Source: Algibacillus agarilyticus
GTDB taxonomy: Bacteria; Pseudomonadota; Gammaproteobacteria; Enterobacterales; Alteromonadaceae
NCBI RefSeq assembly: GCF_003286125.1
Contig: NZ_QMED01000041.1
Location: forward strand, 1 to 33,892
DNA: 33,892 nt
Direction: 5' to 3'
Below, in pieces: positions 25,245 to 33,322 of this stretch. Every line of letters starts with the position of its first letter. Within the stretch, counting starts at the first letter, position 1. Made by a program: the position numbers and the translations under genes. Under the pieces are notes generated by a model that ran no database searches, was not told the origin of the DNA, and saw nothing but the letters and a program-made list of their open reading frames with translations.

Positions 25245-25898
25245 ATGGCCTTTGTGTATAACCCGCCTGTTCAACCTTATCTAACAATATTGTATCAAGA
25301 TGATGATATTCTTGTTTGCAATAAGCCTAGTGGTTTATTGTCTGTTAGAGGAAAAGCACCTGAACATCAAGATAGTTTAGAAGCGCGTGCACAACGAGTT
25401 TGGCCTACGTTAGGTATTGTGCACCGTTTAGATATGTCTACATCGGGCATTATGCTTATGGCATTGAACAAGCCTGCTCATCGATCATTGGCTCGACAGT
25501 TTCAAGACCGGCTGACTCAAAAATCTTACATAGCCTGTTTATGGGGGCAGCCTCAAAGTACCCAAGGTCTGGTTGAATTACCACTAATTTGCGATTGGCC
25601 GCAAAGACCAAAGCAAAAAGTATGTTTTGAAACGGGTAAAGCCTCGACAACTTATTGGCGTGTCTTGTCGTATGATAACGGAATGACTCGGGTTGAATTG
25701 ACACCAATAACGGGGCGTTCACATCAACTACGGGTTCATATGCAACAGATCGGACATGCAATTTTAGGTGATAAATTTTACGCTAAAAACGCTGGCTTCA
25801 AAGCTGCAGACCGTTTACAGCTTCATGCTGAAAAATTAGGTTTTTTTCATCCAGTAACAGAAGAGTGGATAGAAATTACAGAGCCTTGCCCTTTTTAA
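25245..25898 (+). CDS. rluA: Dual-specificity tRNA/23S rRNA pseudouridine synthase RluA
   Basis: 217-aa pseudouridine synthase, of RluA length (E. coli 219), that isomerises uridine 746 of 23S rRNA and position 32 of several tRNAs. Catalytic Asp63 sits in the signature HRLDMSTSG (60-68). The further motifs CNKPSGLLSV, ITGRSHQLRVHM and LGDKFY are all present. The S4 RNA-binding domain seen in RluC/RluD is absent, which supports RluA. Its position directly downstream of rapA is the usual one. ATG 25245 gives an N terminus of usual length. Confidence 0.95.
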   Translation: MAFVYNPPVQPYLTILYQDDDILVCNKPSGLLSVRGKAPEHQDSLEARAQRVWPTLGIVHRLDMSTSGIMLMALNKPAHRSLARQFQDRLTQKSYIACLWGQPQSTQGLVELPLICDWPQRPKQKVCFETGKASTTYWRVLSYDNGMTRVELTPITGRSHQLRVHMQQIGHAILGDKFYAKNAGFKAADRLQLHAEKLGFFHPVTEEWIEITEPCPF

Positions 25899-26058
25899 CG
25901 TATTTGTTTAATTGAGCTTTGAATTAAATACAAGATATGCTGTTTTAATCGCTGTTCTTACCTATACTTGATTGAATATTAAGTATTTAACTTATTTACC
26001 GATATGGTTAAGTAATCATTATTTTTAACCGTATCGTTCTAAAGCATTAAGGATTTTT

Positions 26059-27678
26059 ATGTCTTGGTTCACCAATCTCAAGATATTCCATAAGATATCA
26101 TCAATTATACTGCTGGCCGTCTCTATATTTGTCCTTAATGTTGTGATAAATGCGACGGCGCAACAGTCAACGCAAAAAGATTTGGTGTTGCTCGAAGATC
26201 AAATCTACCATTTAGTTCAAATTGCCACAATTAATCAGGTATTACTCGACCGTGTAGACGAGCTTTATACGCAATCTGTTTCATTTGGTGATGAAGAGCT
26301 TAAAACACAGGCCCAAGAAACATTAGATAAATTAAAAGCTAATTTAAATCGCGCTATTTCTTTAGATACAGCGAACAGTGCGACATTAAGAAAACAACAA
26401 AAATTAGTGGCTGATTATCAAGGGCGATCTGTATACATTGTAGATGGTATGCTTAATGGCAGTATCGATTTTTCCAAGTTACCTAAATTAAGCCAAGAGA
26501 AAGCATCGGTTTTAGAAGACGCACGCTTGGCTTTAAAAAATTATAAGCAATCGATCGATCAGCTATTTAGTACCACAATCGCAAAAGCAAGAGAAAGCGG
26601 TGAACAAGCACTTGGAACAACCATTACGTTTGGTGCGATCATGATTATTATTTTAGCCGCGATTGCTTTTTTTGTTGCTCGTTCAATTAGCTCTACCGTT
26701 ATTGAACTGCGAGACTCTTTACATGAACTCGCTTCAGGTGAAGGGGAACTGAGCCATAGACTTGAGGTTAAAAGCCGAGATGAGTTAGGACAGCTTGCTA
26801 GTAATTTTAATTCGTTTATTGATACGCTTAGTCGTTCGATTGAAGGCGTGATGGCGGTGTCGCATCCGTTATTGGATACTTCAACACGTTTAATCTCTAA
26901 TAGTGAAGTCGCTAAGCGATTAACTGCTGAGCAAGCTGAAAATGCAGAACAGACACAATTGTCAATGACTGAATTAAATCAGTCTATATCTGGGATTAGT
27001 GAATCAGCGACATTAGCTAACTCTGCTGCAAATGAAGCTGAGATTGAAGCGAATAATGGTTTGAATGTTGTTGAAGCAACTATTGAAAACTCAAAAAAAT
27101 TGAATGAACAAATAGACGCGACTTCAAGCGCTATTCATCAATTAGCTCAAGATTCAGCAAGTGTATCAAAAATATTAGATGTGATTACCTCTATAGCCGA
27201 TCAAACTAATTTATTAGCATTGAATGCGGCGATTGAAGCCGCACGAGCAGGAGAGCAAGGCCGCGGTTTTGCGGTTGTCGCTGATGAAGTTAGAACACTC
27301 GCATCTAGAACGGGGGCTGCAACAACTGAAATTAGAGACGTACTTGATAAGTTAAGGCATGCTGCGGGCCAAAGTGTCGATATGATGGGACAAGCAGAAA
27401 CATTATCTTCAAGTAATGAAGAGTTTGCGATAAAAACGGGCTCTGCGCTTGAGCAAATTAAAGCGAGTGTTGAAAATATTTCTACGATGAATAATCAAAT
27501 CGCAACGGCGACCGAAGAACAAAGTATGGTTGCAGATCATGTTGTCGAAATTATAACGACGATGTCAGAAACTGAAAAAGAAATTCAAGGCACGTTTAGC
27601 TCGCTTGAGGAAGTATCACATCAATTACATCAAGCATCCGATGATTTAATGGAAGCGACAAGCCAATTTAAACTTTAG
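26059..27678 (+). CDS. Methyl-accepting chemotaxis protein
   Basis: 539-aa inner-membrane chemoreceptor. TM1 lies at about residues 13-31, a helical periplasmic ligand-binding domain with four-helix-bundle character at 35-185, and TM2 at 189-208. HAMP follows from 209 to about 260, then the cytoplasmic coiled-coil signalling domain with the hairpin tip IADQTNLLALNAAIEAARAGEQGRGFAVVADEVR. The ligand is unknown. There is no CheR-docking pentapeptide at the C-terminus (it ends SQFKL). AAGGA precedes the ATG. The gene stands alone, with no che genes nearby. Confidence 0.94.
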   Translation: MSWFTNLKIFHKISSIILLAVSIFVLNVVINATAQQSTQKDLVLLEDQIYHLVQIATINQVLLDRVDELYTQSVSFGDEELKTQAQETLDKLKANLNRAISLDTANSATLRKQQKLVADYQGRSVYIVDGMLNGSIDFSKLPKLSQEKASVLEDARLALKNYKQSIDQLFSTTIAKARESGEQALGTTITFGAIMIIILAAIAFFVARSISSTVIELRDSLHELASGEGELSHRLEVKSRDELGQLASNFNSFIDTLSRSIEGVMAVSHPLLDTSTRLISNSEVAKRLTAEQAENAEQTQLSMTELNQSISGISESATLANSAANEAEIEANNGLNVVEATIENSKKLNEQIDATSSAIHQLAQDSASVSKILDVITSIADQTNLLALNAAIEAARAGEQGRGFAVVADEVRTLASRTGAATTEIRDVLDKLRHAAGQSVDMMGQAETLSSSNEEFAIKTGSALEQIKASVENISTMNNQIATATEEQSMVADHVVEIITTMSETEKEIQGTFSSLEEVSHQLHQASDDLMEATSQFKL

Positions 27679-27965
27679 TTTTGGATTTTAATGGGCACAT
27701 ATACTCAAGTGACTTCAATATATGCAGGATTCAATTTAAAGCTTACCGGAACAGTGCCCCAGAGCGATGTTGCTTCGTTTGCTTACAGCGGGTGTAAGTA
27801 CTTATGGGATATCGGAAAAGTTCTAAATATTAACTTGAAATGAGACACTACATTCCTTTATTAATACACCGAGAATTAAAAATTGCTCAAGGGCTTTAAA
27901 CGTGACTTGAGCATAAGCAAAATAATAGGTGTCAGTTTACATAAGACGATCTATTTAGGTTATCG
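27679..27965. other. Intergenic region between MCP and panC
   Basis: 287 bp between convergent genes, without a credible gene. Two hairpins are visible: TGCTCAAG/CTTGAGCA (27884-27913) and CTATTTAG/CTAAATAG (27951-27973), the latter overlapping the panC stop. Neither has a T tract, so termination here is not clearly assigned. Confidence 0.45.
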
Positions 27966-28814
27966 CTAAATAGAAAACTCAATATTATCAATTAGACGAG
28001 CACTGGCGATAAATGCAGCCACTAATACAACAAAATTTGTCGTATCTTGTGTCGCCTCAGCTAAGGTATTTGCATCTCTAAATTCGATATAATCAGTACG
28101 TAAATCTGCTTGTTCTATATTAGCTTGCATGGCTTGCTTTATGTGTTTGTAGTCTTTATGGCCTTGTTGTATATATTGTTTTGCATATTTCAAGCTGCTA
28201 TATAATACACTCGCCAATTGTTTTTCTTCGGGCGTTAAATAACCATTTCGGCTGCTCATGGCTAACCCGCTTTTCTCACGCACTGTCGGCACGCCAATAA
28301 TTTGGATCGGCATTGATAAATCTTCCACCATGCGTTTTATCAAAAATAGCTGTTGAAAATCTTTTTGACCAAAGCAGGCAATATCGGGTTGTACGAGATT
28401 AAACAACTTAGTGACTACGGTTGTTACACCTCTAAAATGATTTAGTCTGGTTTCACCACAAATAATGTTGCTGATTTTAGGTATATCAACATAAGTCTGC
28501 TCTTTAAGTGGCCTTGGGTAGATATCTTTTACGGCGGGTGTATAGAGTAAATTGACACCACGCTCGGTTAAAGCGGCACTATCAGCGGCTAATGTTTTAG
28601 GGTAATTATCTAGGTCTTCGTTAGCGCCAAACTGCATAGGGTTAACAAAAATACTAACAACAACTTTATCTGCACGCATAAAAGCATCGTCAACTAAACT
28701 TAAGTGCCCATCATGCAGGTTGCCCATTGTCGGTACAAAAGCAATTTTTTGTCCTGCTTTACGCCATTGATTTATTGTGGCTCTTAGATCATTTATTTGG
28801 GTTACGGTTTTCAT
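27966..28814 (-). CDS. panC: Pantoate--beta-alanine ligase
   Basis: 282-aa ATP-dependent enzyme of the cytidylyltransferase-like fold that joins pantoate to beta-alanine to give pantothenate. Motifs: VPTMGNLHDGHLSLV (ATP-binding HxGH), FVNPMQFG, FGQKDFQQL and KSGLAMSSRNGYL (KMSKS-equivalent). Six bases separate it from panB upstream. It is last in the minus-strand folate/pantothenate unit. No panD (aspartate decarboxylase) is in the window, so beta-alanine comes from elsewhere. Confidence 0.97.
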   Translation of the reverse strand: MKTVTQINDLRATINQWRKAGQKIAFVPTMGNLHDGHLSLVDDAFMRADKVVVSIFVNPMQFGANEDLDNYPKTLAADSAALTERGVNLLYTPAVKDIYPRPLKEQTYVDIPKISNIICGETRLNHFRGVTTVVTKLFNLVQPDIACFGQKDFQQLFLIKRMVEDLSMPIQIIGVPTVREKSGLAMSSRNGYLTPEEKQLASVLYSSLKYAKQYIQQGHKDYKHIKQAMQANIEQADLRTDYIEFRDANTLAEATQDTTNFVVLVAAFIASARLIDNIEFSI

Positions 28815-28820
28815 TATCGC

Positions 28821-29618
28821 CTACTCAAAAATATGTTCAGGTGCTGGGAAGGATTTCTCAGAGACCTCATTTATAAATTGTGTAACAGCTTTGCGAATAT
28901 CGCCTGTTTTTGCTAAATAATTTTTAGAAAATTTTGGAATATAACCCGATGAAATACCTAATATATCGTGCATAACCAAGACCTGCCCATCGGTATCAAC
29001 TCCTGCCCCAATACCACAAACAGGCACATCTACTGCAGCTGAAATAGCTTGCGCTAAACTCGCGGGAACACACTCTAATAAAACCATCTGAGCACCTGCT
29101 TCAACTAAATCGATAGCGTCTTGGATCATTTGTTCTGCGACATCATTATTACGGCCTTGTATTTTATAACCGCCAAATACATGTACTGATTGTGGTGTTA
29201 ACCCTAAATGCGCACACACGGGGACAGAGCGTTGACTTAATGTTGTTATTGTTTCTTTTAACCATGCTGCGCCTTCTAGTTTTACCATTTGGGCACCCGC
29301 TTGCATTAATATTGCTGCATTCTCACAGGCTTGTTCAGGCGTAGCATAAGTCATAAAGGGCATGTCGGCTAAAATAAAAGCTTGTTTGGCCCCGGATGCG
29401 ACACAACGTGTATGGTAAGCCATGTCATCAATTGAAACTTTAAGCGTATCAGAATGCCCTTGTAGTACCATGCCGAGTGAATCACCGATCAAGATCATAT
29501 CAATACCTTGCTCATCAAAAATTTGAGCAAAGCTTGTATCGTAAGCTGTTAACGCACTAAATTTTTCATTATTTAGTTTCATTTTATTAAGCGTAGTAAT
29601 TGTTTTTTTCTTTGTCAT
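28821..29618 (-). CDS. panB: 3-methyl-2-oxobutanoate hydroxymethyltransferase (ketopantoate)
   Basis: 265-aa TIM-barrel enzyme that adds a one-carbon unit from 5,10-methylene-THF to alpha-ketoisovalerate, giving ketopantoate. Recognisable motifs: [35 protein letters not shown] (Mg-binding Asp/Asp), [22 protein letters not shown] and GIGAG. Length is typical. It is preceded by folK at 24 bases and followed by panC at six bases, a common gammaproteobacterial arrangement linking folate-dependent and pantothenate synthesis. Confidence 0.97.
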   Translation of the reverse strand: MTKKKTITTLNKMKLNNEKFSALTAYDTSFAQIFDEQGIDMILIGDSLGMVLQGHSDTLKVSIDDMAYHTRCVASGAKQAFILADMPFMTYATPEQACENAAILMQAGAQMVKLEGAAWLKETITTLSQRSVPVCAHLGLTPQSVHVFGGYKIQGRNNDVAEQMIQDAIDLVEAGAQMVLLECVPASLAQAISAAVDVPVCGIGAGVDTDGQVLVMHDILGISSGYIPKFSKNYLAKTGDIRKAVTQFINEVSEKSFPAPEHIFE

Positions 29619-29642
29619 GTTAAGTCACCTAATTGAGTGTAA

Positions 29643-30140
29643 CTATCGATGTAATTTAACTAAATCGTTAATAGGGCATTGCTGAATAAGGTTATTCAGG
29701 TTTTCACCGTTGGGTAGTATTAAATTACCGACCAGCTCTTGTAATGGATATAGTACAAATTCGCGTAAATGCATTCCATAATGAGGAATTATGAGTCTTG
29801 CATGATGTATTTGATGTGAACCAAAAAGCAAAATATCGAGATCGAGCGTTCGTGGACCCCAACGCTCGGCTTTTCTTTTTCGGCCTTGTTCTTGTTCAAT
29901 TTTTTGCAGCGCATCGAGTAATGAAAGTGCATCACCTTGCCATATAAATTCTGCAACGGCGTTAACATATTCTGGTTGGTCTTGAGGTCCCATTGGTTGG
30001 CTGGCATAAAAAGACGATACCTTGAGCTGACTTAATTGCGCTAAAGTACTTAACGCCATTATTGCCATATCAAGTTGTTCGATAGGCGTAGCTAAATTAG
30101 ACCCTAATCCGATATAGCACTTTTCAGCATTGTTATTCAT
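29643..30140 (-). CDS. folK: 6-hydroxymethyl-7,8-dihydropterin pyrophosphokinase (HPPK)
   Basis: 165-aa enzyme that transfers pyrophosphate from ATP to 6-hydroxymethyl-dihydropterin in folate synthesis. Motifs in order: CYIGLGSNL at the N terminus, FYASQPMGPQDQPEYVNAV, and the catalytic loop RWGPRTLDLDILLFG with its paired Asp residues. Length is usual. Its ATG overlaps the end of pcnB by eight bases, giving a pcnB-folK translational junction, the conserved order in many gammaproteobacteria. Confidence 0.96.
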   Translation of the reverse strand: MNNNAEKCYIGLGSNLATPIEQLDMAIMALSTLAQLSQLKVSSFYASQPMGPQDQPEYVNAVAEFIWQGDALSLLDALQKIEQEQGRKRKAERWGPRTLDLDILLFGSHQIHHARLIIPHYGMHLREFVLYPLQELVGNLILPNGENLNNLIQQCPINDLVKLHR

Positions 30141-31509
30141 TTGATGGCGGTGCCGGCTTACGTCGACGAGGAGCTCGCCTTTTCTTTTTTTTAGGTTTGT
30201 CGGTATCTGTTTTCATAACGCTGCTTATTTGAATGCGTTTTTGATTTTCATCTGATTGTTGAAAGTCTGTCCACCATTGAGCTAATTCCGTTAAGTGTCC
30301 TTGTTCTAGTTCCGCTCGAAGTAATAAGAAGTCATAGGCCGCTCTGAACTTAGGGTGTTCAAGCATTTTTATCGGACGATTACCTTGCCGTTGTTCAAAC
30401 CTAGGTTGTAATTGCCATATATCTCTAATGATCGATGTAAAGCGCTTGGGGATCATCACACTCTTGCATGCCATATCTAATACATCGCTCATGGCTATTT
30501 GGAAAGCGTCATAAACGGGTAAGCCACTTTCATTTTGAATGTCTAAGCGTTTAGGGGTAATTTGATGCCAATATAAAGCAGCAAACAAAAATGCAGGTGT
30601 TATACGTAAATTATTAGCAATACGAGAGTCTGTGTTCTTGAGTGCAAGCGAAAATAGCTTGTATGACGGCTCGTTTTTATTTTCGAAGCTATCTTTTATT
30701 GGCAAAAATAGTTGTTGGAATAGTCCATATTCTAGCAACATAACAAAGGTTTTTTGTCCTTGGCCGCTTAAAAATAGTTTTAAACATTCTTCAAATAAGC
30801 GTGCTGCAGGAATATTTTGAAGTAAGTTAGCAAGTGGGATAATTGGCTGTGCAGTCGCATCATCAATTTCCATATCTAATTTAACGGCAAACCTAACGGC
30901 TCTAAGCATTCGAACAGGATCTTCACGGTAGCGTGTTTCAGGGTCGCCTATGAGTTTTATTTTTCTATCATTAATAGCCTCGATACCGTGCCAATAATCT
31001 CTAATGGCGAAATCAGCCACGCTGTAATATAAAGAGTTTATTGAAAAGTCACGACGCTCTGCATCTTCCATGATTGAGCCATAGACGTTATCACGCAGTA
31101 ACTGCCCGTGTTCGTTTTGTTGAGCTGTTTTATTCTTGTCATCAACAGGTGTGTGATGCCCTCGGAATGTGGCAACTTCAATGATATCTCGACCAAAGAC
31201 AATATGTGCTAACCTGAAGCGTCTACCAATTAAGCGACAATTGCTGAATATCTTTTTGATTTGTTCAGGCGTGGCATTTGTCGCAATATCAAAATCTTTG
31301 GGTTGTAAGCCTAATAATAAGTCGCGTACGCCTCCTCCGACAAGGTAGGCATCATAGCCTGCGTCGTTTAAACGATACAAAACTTTTAAAGCATTTTTGC
31401 CAATGTTTTTACGTGAGATGTTATGGCTATCTCTTGGTATTATTTGTAATTGATTGGCAGTTTTGTTGCGCAATTTTGGCTTAGATTTTCTAACCACTTT
31501 TTTACACAA
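30133..31509 (-). CDS. pcnB: Poly(A) polymerase I
   Basis: 458-aa class II nucleotidyltransferase that adds 3' poly(A) tails to RNA and promotes its decay. The palm has GGGVRDLLLGLQPKDFDIATNATPEQ with the metal-binding DFD pair. Next come CRLIGRRFRLAHIVFG and RRDFSINSLYY, and an arginine/lysine-rich C-terminus (KKKKRRAPRRRK) of RNA-binding type. No ATG is in frame before the conserved region: the first usual initiator is TTG 31509. The frame is open upstream to a stop near 31545 and the residues before TTG (IRKVIEL) resemble the E. coli N terminus, so an ATC (31525-31527) or ATT (31534-31536) start is possible (E. coli pcnB starts at AUU). folK overlaps its 3' end. Confidence 0.93.
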   Translation of the reverse strand: MCKKVVRKSKPKLRNKTANQLQIIPRDSHNISRKNIGKNALKVLYRLNDAGYDAYLVGGGVRDLLLGLQPKDFDIATNATPEQIKKIFSNCRLIGRRFRLAHIVFGRDIIEVATFRGHHTPVDDKNKTAQQNEHGQLLRDNVYGSIMEDAERRDFSINSLYYSVADFAIRDYWHGIEAINDRKIKLIGDPETRYREDPVRMLRAVRFAVKLDMEIDDATAQPIIPLANLLQNIPAARLFEECLKLFLSGQGQKTFVMLLEYGLFQQLFLPIKDSFENKNEPSYKLFSLALKNTDSRIANNLRITPAFLFAALYWHQITPKRLDIQNESGLPVYDAFQIAMSDVLDMACKSVMIPKRFTSIIRDIWQLQPRFEQRQGNRPIKMLEHPKFRAAYDFLLLRAELEQGHLTELAQWWTDFQQSDENQKRIQISSVMKTDTDKPKKKKRRAPRRRKPAPPSNE

Positions 31510-31625
31510 TTCGATGACTTTTCTGATAGCACTAATCTCTGAATGAAGACCATTTAATTAATGGCGCTAATGATATACCAGCATGGAGTTAAATTAAAAT
31601 ATTTGTGGTATTGAGGTCATAAAAA

Positions 31626-32477
31626 TTAATTATTTTTAATTAGGTTTTGTTGTTGCCAGTTCATTTTTGCTTGGTGAAGGAGTTGCTCTATGCTGTAATC
31701 TGCATATTCTACTGGACATGCTTGGTTTAAAAACTGTAAGGCTTGCATTAATATTTGCTTATTATCAGTCGTATTAACAGCTGGAGCATGGTTTTGTTTG
31801 CTTAGTTTTAAGCCCCGTTCATCTAACACGAGTGGAATATGAGTGTATTGAGGGCTCGTTTGATTCAAACGTTGATATAGAGCCTGTTGCCAATAAGTTG
31901 TTGGAAGTAAATCTTGGCCACGAACGACATGAGTGATATTTTGATAAATATCATCTATCACCACGGCTAATTGATAGGCATATAGGCCATCTCGGCGATG
32001 TATTAAAAAATCTTCTTTATATTTATTATCTTGCGCTTTTATTGTGCCTAAAATTAAATCGGTGAATTCTTCAATCGGGTGTGTGTTTTTAAATCTGAGC
32101 GCATTGCCGGTTTGTTGTAGTTGTTGATTTATACAATGCCTGTCATATATACCGGTTAGTTCTTTTAATCGCTTTCTATTACAATTGCACCCGTATATTT
32201 GGCCTTGCAATAGCCAGTCATTTAGTTGCTCTTGATATACATCTAGGCGCTTACTTTGGTATAAAATACTATCGTCCCAGTATAATCCCAGTTGTTCTAA
32301 AGTGGATAATATTAGTTTTGATGCACCGGTTTGTTCTCTGGGGGGATCGATATCTTCAATTCTAACTAGCCATTTACCGTTATTTGATTTTGCATCTAAA
32401 TAACTCGCTAATGCAGTGACTATTGAACCAAAATGTAATGGACCAGAGGGCGAGGGGGCAAAGCGACCTATATACAT
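31626..32477 (-). CDS. gluQ: Glutamyl-Q tRNA(Asp) synthetase
   Basis: 283-aa truncated glutamyl-tRNA synthetase that attaches glutamate to queuosine-34 of tRNA-Asp. It carries the class I signatures: RFAPSPSGPLHFGS (HIGH-type) near the N terminus and KLSKQNHA (KMSKS-type) toward the end, with RIEDIDPPRE between. The zinc ligands are suggested by CNCNRKRLKELTGIYDRHC. The anticodon-binding domain of GluRS is missing, as expected. The short gap to dksA contains a terminator, so it may be partly uncoupled from it. Confidence 0.95.
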   Translation of the reverse strand: MYIGRFAPSPSGPLHFGSIVTALASYLDAKSNNGKWLVRIEDIDPPREQTGASKLILSTLEQLGLYWDDSILYQSKRLDVYQEQLNDWLLQGQIYGCNCNRKRLKELTGIYDRHCINQQLQQTGNALRFKNTHPIEEFTDLILGTIKAQDNKYKEDFLIHRRDGLYAYQLAVVIDDIYQNITHVVRGQDLLPTTYWQQALYQRLNQTSPQYTHIPLVLDERGLKLSKQNHAPAVNTTDNKQILMQALQFLNQACPVEYADYSIEQLLHQAKMNWQQQNLIKNN

Positions 32478-32491
32478 AATAACGTAATAAA

Positions 32492-32515
32492 AAAGCCCTA
32501 CAACGGTAGAGCTTT
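32492..32515 (-). terminator. Terminator/attenuator after dksA
   Basis: On minus, AAAGCTCTAC-CGTT-GTAGGGCTTT gives a 10-bp stem with one internal mismatch, followed by TTTATTA, a T-rich tail. It lies between dksA and the gluQ ATG (32477), so gluQ is probably expressed partly by read-through. Confidence 0.75.
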
Positions 32516-32541
32516 ATTTAAATTAAACCAAGTAGCGTTCA

Positions 32542-32991
32542 TTAACCTGCTAATTGTTTTTCTTTTATTTCGGCTAGTGTTTTGCAGTCGATACAAAGAT
32601 CGGCCGTAGGACGAGCTTCTAAACGACGTATGCCGATTTCAATGCCACATTCTTTACAAAAACCAAAATCATCATCTTCGATTAACTGTAACGTTTTCTC
32701 GATTTTTTTAATCAATTTACGTTCACGGTCACGCGCTCGAAGTTCTAAGCTAAACTCTTCTTCTTGCGCTGCTCTATCTACAGGATCAGGGAAATTAGCT
32801 GCTTCGTCTTGCATGTGGTTCATCGTTTTATCAACTTCTTGACGAAGCTGGCTGCGCCATGCACCGAGGATTTTTTTAAAATGCTCGAGCTGGGCTGGAC
32901 CCATATACTCTTCACCTGGCTTCTCTTGATAAGGTGCAAGACCTGCGATAGCCATAATACCTAATGATTTTTTCTCAGTGCCAGTAGGCAT
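32542..32991 (-). CDS. dksA: RNA polymerase-binding transcription factor DksA
   Basis: 149-aa DksA that enters the RNA polymerase secondary channel and, with ppGpp, reprograms transcription (repressing rRNA, activating amino-acid operons). The coiled-coil tip DPVDRA carries Asp69 and Asp72, the acidic pair needed for function. The zinc finger has Cys112, Cys115, Cys133 and Cys136 (CKECG ... CIDC). All hallmarks are present. It heads the minus-strand cluster; the 242 bp upstream to the repeat at 33234 should hold its promoter. TAGGAG upstream of the ATG is a good ribosome-binding site. Confidence 0.97.
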   Translation of the reverse strand: MPTGTEKKSLGIMAIAGLAPYQEKPGEEYMGPAQLEHFKKILGAWRSQLRQEVDKTMNHMQDEAANFPDPVDRAAQEEEFSLELRARDRERKLIKKIEKTLQLIEDDDFGFCKECGIEIGIRRLEARPTADLCIDCKTLAEIKEKQLAG

Positions 32992-33233
32992 ATACTGTTT
33001 CTCCTAATCGTTAATACCGCGGTATGTAACAAGTTTTTTAGCCTGCGATTACTTATGCGACCTTATAAAACAAGGTTAAAATTACAAACAGACTAGTCTA
33101 ATAATAATTTAGCGGGTATCTATACCAGAAAGGATAGAACCAAGCAAATTATATTTTTAATGTAAGTTTACAAATTTGTAACTTGATAACAGCTTATTTG
33201 GCGCTACGATGTTAGGGATACGAGGTAAGGTTA
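32992..33233. other. dksA upstream region
   Basis: 242 bp with no gene. It contains the presumed dksA promoter and ribosome-binding site (TAGGAG near 33000-33006). No other structure is clear. Confidence 0.45.
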
Positions 33234-33322
33234 ATACCAAACCGTAATAATAAATGCCCACTCAGCGAGCGTTTAAATGCGCTTAATTAAGGCGCTTGAA
33301 TGAAAGAATAGTGGTGCTCTTT
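33234..33322. repeat. MITE-like element, partial copy 2
   Basis: Begins ATACCAAACCGTAATAATAA and continues GCCCACTCAGCGAGCGTTTAAATGCGCTTAA, then ATGAAAGAATAGTGGTGCTCTTTT. This is the reverse complement of the right part of the element at 9746-9997, apart from a few substitutions and 13 extra bases (ATTAAGGCGCTTG-like). The match stops at 33322-33324, where the IS3 end begins, so the element was interrupted by the IS. Confidence 0.82.

Noticed and set aside
27684-27850. Possible degenerate MITE after the chemoreceptor
   Set aside because: ACTCAAGTGACTTC recalls marine repeat ends, but no convincing inverted end or second copy is in the window.
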